From the NCBI GenBank assembly GCA_013397435.1, contig VZRG01000881.1, positions 1-64,000 of the forward strand: a stretch of 64,000 bases of DNA, read 5' to 3'. Below, piece after piece: positions 50,301-64,000 of the stretch (its first letter is position 1; the number at the start of each line of letters is the position of its first letter). The translations under genes and the position numbers were made by a program. Source of the stretch: Erythrocercus mccallii. Lineage: Eukaryota > Chordata > Aves > Passeriformes > Dicruridae. The notes below the pieces were generated by a model. It was not told the origin of the DNA and searched no databases. It saw nothing but the letters and a program-made list of their open reading frames with translations.

Positions 50301-53300
50301 TTGACCTCTCTCACAGAGCTGGGCAAGAAGGGTAAATGCAATGCTGCGCACAGTTACAGCTTGCTGAATTCAGCACTGAGATAAGCTACTGCCATGAAAT
50401 TGCTCCTGTCCCACCTGCAGTCTCCTGGGAGGTGGATGAAGACACATCCTCCTGTTTAGGTGACTCCCCACAGCTTGGGAACTACTCCTCTGGATCCCAA
50501 GGTTTCATATAAGTCCAAAATGTTTTAAAAAAAGACACAAGTAACAGGATTTCCAGAACCATCCAAGTTCCCAAGTTCCACTTATTACAACGGGTATTAG
50601 CTACTTTTGAAAATCCCATTGAGCACCTAAATGCCATAACAAATCTGACCCTTAATCTCAGTTCTTAGTTCTGCAACAGAGGTAATAGCACTTCCCAACT
50701 CCACAGGGAGGATGGAAAGATAAATATATTAGCAGTTGTGAAGCATTTATATACTGCAATAACTGAGGCCAGGGAAGTCACCATCGCCAGGGATAAATGG
50801 CTGGCACATGGATAACTGATCTTTCCCAAGCTGCAGTACTGGGCTTGTACCTTCATCAAAAATACTGTTAGTCCTGTTCGTGCCCCTGAGCACACTCAGC
50901 TCCAGCTCACCACCCTTAATGGACAGTGCTGGATGTGCCTCTTAAGCCCTTCTACTCAATCCTCCAAAGCACCTCCTGTTTTAAAGAGAGGTGATGGCAT
51001 GTGGGCAGCTGGCAGTGAACCCCTGGAAATTGATGGAAATTCTGTGTTTCTGAAAATCAACAAGGAAGAAAAAAAATTCAGTGTCATCCCTGCTTTGCTT
51101 TGGGAACTTTAGCAATAATTTAAAGGAAGTCAGCACATGAGTTTGTATTGAGGTTCCAGACAAAGTCATTCACTTGGAAAGATCATTACTTACCCAGATT
51201 TCTTGTTTTCATTTCCTTCATCATAAACAGTCACATTAATCACTTCAGTACCATGGAATCTGTTTCCTTCTTGTCCCTCCCCTCACCCCCTCCAGGATAA
51301 TGCAGCATTTTCCTTACTCTTATGAACAGCCTTTTGAATTTTGGGAAAAAAGGAAGGTATTAAAGATGTGCAGGCAGCATCACCTGCAGCTGGAGGCTGC
51401 TGATGTGCTCCCAATACAGTGGGCATAAGTCTGTTAAAAAGTAAAATTTAATGTAAATAGTTCAGGGGGAAAATCTGCCCAGGTCCAGCACTGATGTAAA
51501 GGTGACCTGCAATCTGTGCCTTGCACCAAAGGCTACAGCAGAGGAGAGGGATAATCCTCAACGTGTGAAAGGGGTTAACGTGAGCTGAGGACCTTCTGCT
51601 GCCACTTTGTAATTGTTCTCATTTTATTACTTAATTTTTTCTCTTTTTCTAACAAGCAATGGCTTCAAGCTTCAGCATTCCTTGCCCTCACAAGGGGCTT
51701 TTTCTGTGTGGGGCACAAACGCTGCTTGCAGTATGGAAATGGGAAGAGAAGCTCACGCACAGGAGCTGAGGAGCATATGATGCAGCAGTGTGGTAACAGG
51801 AGCTAATTTAATTTTGCCTAGAAACCTCTGGACAGAGAATAGAGCATGTATTACTGCAGCTGTAGCCCATTACTTCTAATGACTCTAATTATTTTTTATG
51901 GTATCCATCTGACCAGCCATAAGATTCACGTTGAGCATAAAATTAGCCAATGTTAGCACCGTGCCTGCTTACATCTCATACAATTGGTAAATTATGCCAG
52001 CAAGTAAACACGGAGCTCCATCAATTTGCTGGTAATGAACCAGCTTCTCAGGCTGAAATTTGTTTTCAATTTTAACTCCATTGTTTCAATGAAATCAATG
52101 GGATCACCCATTCACAGCGACTTACACTTCTGACTTCATTATTTGTGTGTTATATATGTCTACTCTTAGAACAAAACACAATGCTATTCTCCCTATTAAC
52201 AGGAAGTTAATTAGGTTTTACTGAATTGCAAAGAAGCCATGCTTAGTCTCTAATTTTAGAATGCTTAGAAATGTTTTTTGGTTGCTGTTGTTTGGGGTCT
52301 TTTTTTAATTGTCTTTACTTGTACTGGAACAGAAAAATGTTTGGAAGGAGGAACAACAGGTTGAGCCTTGACTAACCTGGCAAAAATCTCAATTGAACAT
52401 AAGTTCAAGCAAAGTTTTACCTCTGCCCTGAGCTCTCCCCTTCATCACTAGAATTCTTTCCTACTGGTATTGCCATGTCATGGAAAAACCATAGGCTAAA
52501 ATATGGCAGGAGCAGCCAGTCTAATATAAAGCAGGAAAGAGAACAAAAGGGAACTGGCCTTGGTAAATCAGAGTGAGAAGTTAAAATCCAAAGGATTTTA
52601 AATGCACAATGGCTTTTTCTGAGACACCGTGATTTTGACAAAATATGACCTAAGTGGCACAATACAAAAGCAGCAAGCACTCTGAGAGCTTACAGAAGAG
52701 ATCATCGCTAATAAGAAAATATGTATCCCTGTTATTTATTGCCTAGCATTGACATAAATCTTGTTTTCAATTACATGTTAATGAAGCACACCAATTACTG
52801 TTTGAATAGGGACATCTGATTACAGTCTCAATCAACAGAAATAAATCTTGCTTATGGAAGGTTTCCAGGGTATTTTCTTTAGAAACATTAATTAGAGAAG
52901 TAAACAAGGATATATTATAATCATGTCATCCAATTGTAAATCCTGCCTATCGTTGTAAATACTGGTTATTCTGACAGTCTGCATCACCACACAGTTTCAA
53001 GGGTTTATGCTGCAAATCTAATGAGTGACAATTCCAGTGCAACCACAATCTGAAAGAAATTGTTATGGCTTCGGGTCCAAAACCTTATGCAATTTCTAAT
53101 GTGATACAGTGAACAGTAAATGAAAATTATTTTAGCTATCTCCACAAACCACGGGTAATTCCCAAGCAAAGCCCACCTAAATCTGTCAGAGACCTGACAG
53201 GTGCAGAGGTCTAATGATGCTTTATTGGAAATTACAGTTTTCTAATTGAGTTAGAGATAAGTCTGGTTCAAATGGCAGGGCGTGCAACAAATTTTCTCCT

Positions 53301-54147
53301 CTGTATTTGGGCAACACAGATGCTGAAGAGATTTTGTGCAAAACTGAGTCAAGAGAAAGAGAAAAAGGAGCTGAGGAAGGAATTACCTTTGTGCTAACTT
53401 TGTAAGCTTCACTATTTCCTTGGATAGGGAAACTAGTGTTCACAACTTTTCTTTCTGCTTTTTTAAATAGAGCTTTTACAGCTTCAAGGAATGCTTCATC
53501 ACCAGCAGTGTAATAAATCTGCTGCAGGTTTTGGTAACTTCACCTCAGAGCCCAATGGACCAGTTCGTGTATTTTTCATCCACTTTGAGTTATGGGTCCT
53601 GTGTTTAGTGCACTTTTCCTGAAGAGAGTTCATGCTAAAACAATACTCTTCTGACCATGTAATTGTTATTATCTCTTCAGTGACCACAACTCTGTGAGAA
53701 GGGCTAACTAACAGCAGGGGCTTGAAACCATCACAAAGGAGGTCAAAGCCAGCATCGGGAAGATGCTCAGCTGATATTAAAAGATTTGAGAGGGTCTAGA
53801 CAAATGAATAATCAGAGGAATTTGTATGGAGGGTATTGTCTTGCAGCACCAAGCAGGTGAGAACCAGCTTTCATTCTCCCTCCAGAAAAATGCCATTCCT
53901 CAGCAAGAGGAGAAGTTTGAACATATGGTTCCTCCCACCACACTGCAAATCCCCTGCTGCAGTCTTCCAGCACACTTTGCACTTGCTGAGGCTTATTCAG
54001 AGCACTAAAAAGCAGCGAAACCAGGAAAACATGGAACAGTCAAAATACAACTGTAAATTCTTTGTGATTGCCCACCATGCTGCAGCACAGGAATTGCTGA
54101 AGGCGATTATGTAAAGTTGTTTTAAATGTCTTAGGGTAGGGGGTCTT

Positions 54148-54170
54148 TTTGTTTTTGTTTGTTTGTTTAC
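54148..54170. repeat. (GTTT)n simple repeat
   Basis: The plus strand has TTTTTGTTTTTGTTTGTTTG followed by TTTA in SGCD intron 7. A similar short (GTTT)n run lies at about 38213-38234. Confidence 0.85.
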
Positions 54171-57100
54171 ATTTAAAGTAATTTCTGGAATAGTTTACCA
54201 GAAGCCAAATATAGTATTTAGAAGACAAAGCCTGAGATTAAGCAGATGATATCAAATTAATCTAGGGAGAAAAATGACTGTGTAATACTACTGAGATCTA
54301 GTTTCATTATGAACTGGAGAACTGGTGAAGGGCAGAGATTGTCTAAGAAAAAAGTGCAAGATTAATGTTTAACGAAGTGGAGGTATGGCTGAGAAGATTA
54401 AAATCATCTGGATAATTAAAAAATTCTGTTGCTTATAAATCACGGAGGGAAATTATCATAGAAATTGGGAGATAGTTGAACATGATGTGTGGTAAATACA
54501 GATGTGGTATAAAAAGATGATGTGGTTAAGCAGACAGAGAAGGGATTCAGGGATGTAAAACTAATTATTCCTATTTTACGTGTAGAGATGACTGCAACGT
54601 CCCTCTCCTCAGCTGGGGTGGTCCAGCTTTCAGCCTTAAGTGACCAGCTGGGACACCCAGAGCCATCTGTGTGCTGTGTGGTGGGCACAGTCAGAACTGA
54701 GGCAGAAAATGACATTATCACAAGGCAGGCTGAGCTCCAACCAAGGCACAGCACTGCTACTGATGCCACTGGCTGGCACCTAAGAGCCCATAATTATTTT
54801 TATTACAAACACCTGACCACAGCTCCTTGAACATTGACATAGACTGGGTCAAAACTGCTCAAACAAGGGTCTGGAAATTTCCTCATGGCTAACCTGAGTG
54901 TGGCAACCAGGGGGCTTGGAATTGCAGTGTGGCTGTGCCTCTGATCCCACTGCCCTCAGCCTCCTGCACTCCCCAAACCAGAGCCACACATGCCTCATCT
55001 ACTACCTAAAGCACCCATTTGTTTCGCTTGTTACGTAACTTCTTGCAGTAAATGAAAACTAATAGAAAGAAAATAAATTCCTCCTCCTGTTGGCTGCATT
55101 AACGACCAGGCTCATTTCGCACACGGAGAAAAATAATTACTTTTCATGTTACCATAATTGCCTAAACCACAAATGCATTTTTTAAGAAACAAAGGTTGGG
55201 CTGGTGTAAGTTTCTAATTACAGGTTGAAAGCTTCTAATTAAAAGGCATAAATTGGAAGAAGCCCTTTCAAGCAGAATTGCAGAAGAGGCTGCTAAGATT
55301 GAGTATTAGCTTGATGTGCTGTCACCGTGCCAGGGGGGAGAAAAAAACCCAGAAACCAAGAGTTGTGGCTCTTCCCCAGGGCCACTGACACTGTTTGCTA
55401 CCCAATGTCTCACCAAGTGCTGCCCTCAGAAACACAGAGGAGATGAACACACCCCAGAGGAGAACTCTGGAGGGCCACATTTCACCTGAGCCGCTGGCAC
55501 AGGCACAGTGATGCTCTCCTGGAGGGAACAGTTCAGGCCTCAGTCAGCTTTTCCCTGAAGCTGATACAGGCTGCTGGGTGGTGGCAGCAGGGCAAAAGCC
55601 ACCCGAGCTAGGCTAAAATGATAAAACCCGATGAAAAGATGGATACTTGAGTCAGGTAAAACTTGCTGGATGAACAATTTGTATTTGTTAACACACACGG
55701 TACATGGTGCTCTGTTTTGGGGTGACTGTCATGTGCAGTCGGTAGCTGGATGAATTTGGGCCAAATCTCTGCTGCTTTCATGATTTGCTCTTCTGCTTTA
55801 CTCTGAAAAGAGGCAGCATGATGTAATATTTTTCTCTTATTCTCCTGTTTTTCAGAGTGTTGAAAAATCCCGCCGAGCAGACCAGCATGCCATCCCTGAC
55901 AGAGAAATTGCTTTCCTGTGATAACCCATGCTCCGACGAGAGGATTACTGGCAGGGGTGCAGCACTATGCAAATACTGCAGTCATTAGCACCAGACTTTG
56001 CATGCAGTCTCCTGCATCAGAACGGCTTGGGGAAGACAAGGAATGTCGATCTAGATTTTCATTTTAAAATTACTTTTAAAGTTTGTCTGCCCATGGGGTT
56101 TTCACCTGCTGTTTGGTCAGCAATAAAGGAAAAGGGTCAGGTGGATTAAAATCTCACATGGGTAGTGCTCAGGTTCAGCCTCCAGCACTCACTGCAGTGA
56201 TGATTTACTCTTTCTCCTCTCTGATGATTTCTTCTATTCCTTCTAAAAAGACTGGCATGAATAGTAAATCACTTACAATGACAAACAAAGAGATAACAAA
56301 GCTAAAAAGGATTTGGCATGGCAGAATAAAAAAAAAACTGCTGAAAGAAAAGAAGGTGTGTCTGTGTGCATCATCTACCCAGTGGTGATACCCTCTGGAA
56401 ACGTGTACACACTTGCCTAAGTGGATTTGAAGAGCTTATTTAGCATGACAAATTGGCTACAACCTGATGGGTATTTCTGAAAACCCATTTACGGACCTTC
56501 AGACACTCGCACTCCTGTGGCATACCCATTCACTGTACAGTCAATTTATAATGATTCCACCAAATTAAATCTTTATTAACAAACTTATTGACTCTAGCTT
56601 TGACTTATTGTCCCTCCTTTTAATTAACTGAAGTAATTAGACAAGCATCATCCAATACAACAACTGACCAAACATTTTGTTTAAAACCTGCCATTTATTT
56701 CAAGCAGCTCCACTGAAAATGAAGGCTGAATTGCTATTTGCTAAATGTCAATTTTCACACTCTGTTGAGCCTTTTCTGAAGGCTGTCAACCACAAATCTG
56801 CAGTCATCTTTTCCCCTCTGATCACAGCTATGTAGAGCATATAATAGGTTTTCAGTTACTTTTCATTTTTATGCAGAAGAGGTACCATTTTCTGTTCCCA
56901 GTATATTTTAAAAAATTGTAAATGTGCATAAATTTTCAATGTAAAGGGATGCATATGCCAAGGTTGTGGCCTCTTTCACAGTCACAAGTTACACCAACAA
57001 TGTGGTTCCACGTCTGCATGTGCAAGGGCACAGAAATGATCCAAACTCCTCAAATCCAGTCCATTATCATGCAACAATACTGCACCATCCTCTTTTCCAA

Positions 57101-60100
57101 AGTGCTGGGCTCCTGCTCAGAGATGGGAGGATGTTTCCCCCTCCACATCACTCCTTCACAGCCTTGCTTTGGGAGGATCTCCAAAATAAAGTCAAGGAAT
57201 GGGCAAGACCACCACGGACAGAGACTTTAAGAGGGGCCCAGGACTCCTCCTTGTGACCTTTTTGGCACAGAGGAGTTTGGAAGGGCAATGGGAGGGATGA
57301 GGAGTATTTGAACAAGTCAGGCTCAAAGCTCTTAGATAGCGTAGAACAGAAAATCTTACGGCTCTTTGAGGTTTCCAACTAATTTCTTGCTTTCAAATAC
57401 ACAAAAGAAGATAGGATGGGAAATGGTGTAGAGAAGAAAATAAAAAAAAATTGTGTGGGAAGCTGAAGGGAGGAAAGGAGCAGAGAGTTAAAAAGATCAG
57501 AAAAAAAAAAAAGCCCAACTTGCTGAAAATGAGAGTATAGAGATGTCTCCAAAGGGACTGGTTTAATTTAGAGAAGAGGATGTTTTGCAAATTCTTAGCA
57601 TCAATTTATTTTCAGCTAAAACCAAAACTGTTTTCTCTTTATCCTTTGCACATAATCACTCCTGAGTAAAACACGCATGCAGACGTAAGGCTGGGCAATC
57701 TTTCAAGACAGATCTGCCAGATGATATTTTTCTGAGCTGCAAGAGAGACTATTGAGCTTGGTGGTGGCAATTCACCATTGGCTGGGAGCTGGCTCTATTG
57801 GCATGAACCCACCTCCTCACAGGGGAGGGACATCCCTGTCCTGCTTCACCTGGTGGGAACTGGCAGCTGTGAAACCCTGCTGCTCACAGGTGTGTGTCTC
57901 AAGAGGTTCTGCTTCCTCTTTTTGCCTCTTCCTTTGCTGTTTGGTCTGTTCCATGGTTCCATGGCATTCCATGGCAACAGTGTACGTTGTTGACCTTGTT
58001 CATTTTAAGGCATGAAACCTCTTCTGCTCCTTGGGCCAACCACAGCAAAATGAGAATGTGTTCAACATTCTTGATTCTTGCAAGGTTCCTCCCATCTTTC
58101 CTTGGGCAAGCCTGCCTTTTGACTGTAATAACCTCCCCTGGATATCTCTTTAGCAGGTAGCAAAGACAATTCCAGTTGCTAATGGAAGAGGTCGAACGGA
58201 GGTGAAGTGAAATACATTAAAAACCAAAAAAGAATTGATGTCAGAAAAGCTGCTGTACCACTCAGTGGAATGACTCCTTCCTAGAACAGGTTTCTGGCTG
58301 TGATTTTCAATTCATTTTGCACTACTTTATTTCAATTTTAAAAAGGCAGCCAGGTAGGAGAACTGGCTTTGTGGCTGAAGCATTGGGATTCAATTTCCAG
58401 CCCTGAGATGCCTTTGTGACCATGGGTGAGCACATCCAGTGGTCCCTGGGTTCCCTGCAGCCTGGTGGGGATGGCTCGGCACAGCCCAGAAGGAATAATT
58501 CTCCCCAACACAACACAACTGAAACAGGCAACTCTTTGTTGCTGATTTTTCCTAGAATCCAAGCCAACTCATTGGAAAACTTCCTCACAGAATGCCTCCT
58601 CTGCTGCAAAGCACAGTCCTGAGCCATCACCTCCACAAGGAACTTCACCAGCTGGTCCTGTGAGGTGGGAATGCCCCCAGGTGCACAGATCTCACCCCAC
58701 TGACTTCCCAAGTACTGCCCTTAAAAGAACTCAACAGAGTTACCTTGGGAATGCAACAAGAGAAAGAAAACTGGACTTTAAAATCAACCTTAATTCTCCT
58801 GTTGTACAGCCAAACAAAATAACAACAATAAAGAAAAAAACAGCGCAAGAGAAAAATACGAATTGTGTTTTTTATGGTCTTAGAAATCAGGAACAATCAA
58901 AGCTGCAAGGTATAATTTTTTTTTTCCTGGAATGCTTTGCTTTTTCTGAATTGCCTGCACCCTCATGGCACCTCTCAGCAGTCACATTAACACTATTGAT
59001 TGTCTGCTTGGTAGGTAACAGGAGGAAAAATAAAACAGCCAAGAGCTTAACTCTGTTCAGATTCCTCCAGTGCAACTGGAATGTGGATAGGTTTTTTTAT
59101 GGGTAGCCATCACTTCTAAAGTCTTCCCACTGAAAATTACTGCTGTGGTCTTTCTCTGTGTCAGTAACCAAAGCCACCCAGCCAGGCAGGGCAGGAGTTG
59201 GAACCTTCCCTGCTCCTTAAAATGCTGGGGTGCTCCTGTTCCTTGAGGCAAAGGCTGTGAGAGATGTCTTGATTTCTACCCTTTGAAGCTGCCAATCCTC
59301 CAGGTTTGCAAACGCCACCTGCTCCCCAGAGCAGGGAAGGGCTCCCTGCCAAGGCTGGCCTGTCACCCCCCTGGTGACAGCATTCCTTCCAACACCCCCA
59401 TGGCCCAGCAGCCAGGAGTGGTTGTTGCCAGCTCCAGAATAGGGAATCCAGTCCTCAGCTGCTGGTCCCAAGGGAATGAGAACATTTGTGTCATGCCCAC
59501 CCACCACACTGAGGAGCCACACTCAATTCTGGAGCTCCCAGCCCAAGCCAGTAGCACTTCCCAGTTGTTAATCTCACCCAGCTGGGATAAAGCACAGGAA
59601 TGAGTCAGCCTAACACATCTCTGGGTTTGACACTGCCTATCAAGCCTGCCATACAGAGCTCAGAAAATCTACAGGTCTGTGTCAGAGAAACACAGGAGAG
59701 AACTTCCTTCGGAGAAGTTTCCTCAGCAGGGAGGAGGCACATGAAGTCTGTTACCTCCTCTTTCCTCTTTTCATGATGGACAAGGAATGTTCTCAACATT
59801 AATGTAAAAGATTTTTCTGATGTTTCATTTCATATTTCACTTTAAGGTTGCCCAGATAGCAAAATGCAACTTTGCAGGCTGGATCCAAACTTGGGAGAGT
59901 GAAAGGTGAAGAACCCACAACCCCAATCCATGTGCATTCACTTGCCAGGAAACAACTTAATCCTGCCAGAGAAAAGCTTTAAAACAGAAACTCCAGTATT
60001 TTTGAGCTGCCTTTCTAAAACACATTCCCATGTCCATGAACCATCCCAGCACCCCAGTGTTTTGTGGCAGTGAATATTTTTCTATTTCAAAGCAATTTAG

Positions 60101-63100
60101 AAGTGCTGGAGATGCAGTGGCCTGGAGTCCATCTGATTTTCTCCTGCCTGAGCCCCAGCCCTGCTGCACATCACCAGAGAACCCACTCCAGCACATGGTG
60201 CCTGCTCTCCTTTTGTCTTTTCTTGTTTGCTTGGAACACAGCTTTACCTCAACAGCACTGTGCACAGTAAGAACTGCTTTCATCTACAGCATTTAAATCT
60301 AATCCTGTATAAGAAAATATTAACTAAACCTGCCCTGGCTACCCAAACCCAATTAGCCGTGAACTAGAAAGGAATATATTTAATGTAATGTGACTATTAA
60401 AAAAGCCTGGAGATTTGTGAAGGTATTTACATGCCTGCTGGCCTGTTCCTGAAATTCTGGTGTTGAATCTTTCTGTGCCCCTTGCTTGTGAAGGAGGTAA
60501 CTCTGCCTCACCTCCACATGGTACCTGCTGCTGGATCTTCTGGCCTAAATGGTTTTCATTCTTATGTAGCAAACCCCATTAGTGCTCAAGGGAAGGAACC
60601 TTTTCCATCCCCAGACCAAGAAAACACAGACAATGGTTCAGGAGCCCCATCACACAGGTCCCTCAACAGAAAGTGACCCTGGCTGAAACAGGAGCAGAGA
60701 GAGAAACAGCTGCCTCTTACCAAACCTGGAAATTGCCAAGTAATGACTTCTCTCTCCCTCAGACATTGAGCTCACTGCAGCTCTTCCCTCCATCTTATTC
60801 CAATTATTCTTGCAGTCCTTTTTTCCTCCCTGTATTCTGCCACAGAGCAAGTCACCAGGAGTAAACAGCATTTGCTGTTACCCTAAAAACACACATTTGC
60901 CATTTTTAGTTTCTAGCTGATGACAGTAATGGAGTACCCAGGGTGAAACCACAAAACCTCCCAAACCAGAGTAAACATCCCCTGCCACTCCGAAAGAGTT
61001 CAAACCACCTCATCCCAGCTGCTCCTGTGGTGGATGAGGTGGGAGCTGCAGAGAGCTGAGCTGCTCTAGAGGGGACTCCTGCCAGGGCTGCTGGGCACAG
61101 CTGTGCCCACGGATGGATGTGGAATGAAACCTGGGGCAGGTTTTATCCAGCGATGCTGACTTCACTCCTAGCACGCTTCCACATTATCCCGAGTGTCTTT
61201 ATCTCTGTAAAGGATTATCTTCCATAAAGCAGCCACATCCTGACAGTCATGCTGCTTTAACTTTACTGCTCTAGTTAAGAGGTGTAATGTGGGGAGAGCT
61301 TAAAGAGATATAACTGGACAGGTCTGTTTTAATTGTTCCCAGCAGACCTGTGCTCCGTGACCTTGGACATCTACAGAGCCATAAATATGAGCTTTGATTG
61401 CTGTTCCCATAGTGACTGGCAGGAGGAACACAGTGGAGGCTGGACTGGGATCGCTTCAAGCAGGCAAGCAGCAACTGGAAATCATTAAGTTCAGAGGCTC
61501 TGGGGACACTAATGTCACTGCAGGCCAGCCAACCTGGAAGATAAACATTGCTGGGCACTGCGAAAATGATTTTTCTATTTGCTTTCCACTGAGAGAGTGA
61601 ACTAGGCTACACTTTAGGCACTAGGCTTGGCAAATGAGACCGTGGGCTCTTCTGAGGCAATTTTACCATATAGTCCCTTCTGCTGCTGGAGATGTCAGAG
61701 TTACCAGTGGGGCCTGTCAGGCTTGTGCTGAGAGCACAGACTGCTGAGGAGCAGAACAGCAGCCTGAGCAGAGCAGTGCTCAGAGCAGGCATGGCTGATC
61801 CATGGGGAATGTTTCCACCTGGAGCAAGACACAACAGAGGCTGAGCCATCCCAAGCTGCAGGATTGTCCCTGTTCAGTGCCAGAGCCAGCATGGTTATTT
61901 CTGCACCATTCTGCATTGTGCACTGAGGGCTGTCAGGGAGTTTGGTGTGGCAATGGGACACCTCTGGCATCCCATTGCACAAGGGCTCAGGGAGAGGACT
62001 GCAGACTGCCCTGCAGCTGTGACCCAGCTCTTACTTTCACTGTGCTGTGAATACGCAAACGGGACTCAAAGAGCTCTGAGCTCTCCTGCTTCAATATGAG
62101 AAATGGTAGAGTTTCAGGAAAAACACAGACACGAGCTGGTGGCTTGAGAATGTATAAAAGCAGCTCAGGAATATTTAGATTGGCTGAGGGCAGAGCAGGA
62201 ATAGCTGAGCTGTGCTAATGGCAGGGCTAACGAGGGACTTGCTCAGCAGCACAGGTGGTGGGGGCACTGCCTGTCCATCCTCACAGCTTCCTCAATTCCC
62301 CAGCAACCTGGCCCCCACACATCACAGGAGAAGGGAAATTACACAGGGGCAAAGCCAGCATGGCCAACAGATCCCTCCCTCAGAGTTATAACCCTCACAA
62401 ACACAACAGCTTCCCCCCCTCTGCGAGTATATTCAGGTTTGGAATGGAAAATACCTCTTCTGCCATCCAAGATAAATCAGTAATTACTCAGAAGAGATGC
62501 AACACCAACTCTACCCATCCGTACACTTTGTACACTCTCTAAACTCTCCAATTTACATATTTAAACTCTTCTGAGTTTGGCATCATGTCAACTTTAATGC
62601 CAACACAAGACAGATAAGCCCATAAAGCAACAAGTCCAAGGCACCACTTCTCCCTTAGTACATACAGCACTTACACATATTTGCATAGATCTGTTAAAAA
62701 AGCAGGGTAATGCTGACATGTTTTGAGGCCAAGATTACATTGTTTTTTTATGAGAAGTTTGGTGGCATGCCACAGGGAGACACTGCACTATTCTCATGGG
62801 ATAATTGATCACCCCAGTCTCTTCTCCATGCCTCAGCCTTTCACTGAAAGTAGATCCCATCATTTTTCAAGTAGCTGCGTCAGATTTGCACACTATGCAC
62901 ATTCTTATACTGACCACAAGCACTTAAAGCATCAGCTATTTTATTTTTTCTGCATTTGGTTCCTCTATTTTTCTTTTTCTAGTTTGTAGAAAATGCCAGA
63001 ATTGTCCAATTCTTTTTTAAAAATGATCAGCTTGTGACCCCTTAATAATTTATACAGTGTGGACAATCCTACTTGGAAAAATCAAGGATTAAAAATATTA

Positions 63101-64000
63101 ATCTCTCAGGTACTCAAACGTCTTCAGTTGCTTTTTGAAATATAGACTAATAATAATTATTACCTCCTCTGCTTTACTGTTAATCCATCTCTCAGAAACT
63201 GCACTTCTTGAACTGTAGAAAATGACACTTTTAAGAAGAATTTTGCATTTTTCTGACTGCAGCAAACCATATGGAGAGTGGCTGACGGGTCCTGATGGAT
63301 AACAAACACACCAGCAGCTTCCCAGAATACTTATCTCTGAAAAGAAGGGAGCTCTGCAGAAGTGGCCTGGATAGCTCCATAAATCAATGCCACACCATTA
63401 ATCCCTGACAGACACTAAAATATTAAGGGATGGTCAATTTTAAGAATTGGCCCTGCATAAGTCTTGCAGTTTTTCTTTCAGGAGAGCCATCATCTCCATT
63501 TGAGAAGCAAGAGAATCATTCTAGTGGCCCTGCTGAAATTTCAGCCTGGCTTTTGAAGGCTAATTTTGCTTTTCATCGCTTTAAAAGCACAGCCAGATGT
63601 TGCCTTTGTTTATATCCAGCTTTGTTGTTTTTTTTTTTTTTCCCTCTGGAAATTCAACCCAAACCAAGCAATTATTTTGCTGTAGAATTGTTTATTGTAG
63701 GATGGTCCCACTGGCAGGTTGGCCAGCGCTGGAACCTCCCACTGCCTGGCCAGACACTGAGGGAAGTGTGCTTAGTGTGCTTTGCTTCGCTGGGAACTGG
63801 CATCCAGCTGGAGGAGAGCTTCCTCAAAGGGAGGGCTATGAAGCCAACACTCTCTCCGGTATTGCATGGACATTTTGACAGACTGTGTGAGTCACAGAAA
63901 CACTTTTCATGTGTCTCTGAGCACCTCAGCCTGCAGAGCTCCCATTTCCCTGGCTGAGATTCCCCTTTCAAGTCACATCAGCTCACAAGGTATGATGCAA

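Larger units (their letters stand above)
46336..64000 (-). other. SGCD: SGCD intron 7 (partial, at least 17.6 kb)
   Basis: This is the sequence upstream of exon 8 in the gene's direction. The preceding exon should encode the stretch that ends ...DPFKEL-R in other vertebrates. I searched for its reverse complement by eye and did not find it, so it should lie beyond 64000. Contents seen are the hairpin cluster at 46706-46786, small simple repeats, and AT-rich segments at about 51800-52250 and 55020-55260 that resemble conserved noncoding DNA. An isolated exon-like open segment lies at 51194-51282. Confidence 0.7.

Noticed and set aside
63430..63957. 175-codon open frame on the plus strand
   Set aside because: It translates a poly-T run as consecutive Phe, has no recognised motif, lies in SGCD intron 7 antisense, and its length is within chance expectation.
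1..64000. CRISPR arrays, operons, prokaryotic mobile elements, tRNA or rRNA genes
   Set aside because: Exons with vertebrate splice sites and CR1/LTR elements show a vertebrate genome. No spaced identical repeats, tRNA cloverleaf boxes or rRNA segments were seen by eye.

Overview
The window is vertebrate nuclear DNA, almost certainly from a bird and probably a songbird. The grounds are three fragments of CR1-type LINEs (the dominant avian retrotransposon), ending in the CR1 3' octamer or a decayed version of it, a compact avian-style solo LTR, a low overall repeat load, and two exons that read clearly as delta-sarcoglycan (SGCD). There are no operons, ribosome binding sites or bacterial features. 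Nearly all open frames of 60-180 codons are chance frames in noncoding DNA.

The only gene I can support is SGCD, on the minus strand. Its last two coding exons are at 46212-46335 (exon 8 in human numbering, 124 bp) and 43811-43984 (terminal exon 9, 57 codons plus stop). They are joined by a 2,227-bp intron with good splice sites. Everything above 46335 should be intron 7, because I found no trace of the preceding exon up to 64000. Everything below 43811 is the 3' UTR followed by gene-free downstream DNA.

Layout by region: 1-687 plain noncoding; 688-1130 solo LTR with matching ends and a 4-bp target duplication; 1131-18481 noncoding with only T/G-rich tracts; 18482-19545 a decayed 22-23-bp minisatellite split by a CR1 insertion (18946-19210); 19546-40140 noncoding, with a TTG microsatellite, a three-copy 31-bp repeat, a short CR1 fragment and an assembly gap (34594-34739); 40141-40800 the longest CR1 copy; 40801-43140 noncoding; 43141-43810 the probable proximal SGCD 3' UTR, carrying a TA/CG/CA compound repeat; 43811-46335 the two SGCD exons and intron 8 (six 11-bp tandem units and an LTR-like repeat that ends close to the exon 8 donor); 46336-64000 intron 7, with a cluster of three perfect hairpins and some AT-rich segments that could be conserved noncoding elements.

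The encoded part of SGCD is the end of the extracellular domain: the conserved stretch next to the membrane-distal region and the C-terminal cysteine cluster. I see no evidence for a new multi-gene system. The more unusual signals are structural: the nested satellite/CR1 locus, the hairpin cluster, the repeat-rich 3' UTR, and repeat material crowded against a splice donor.
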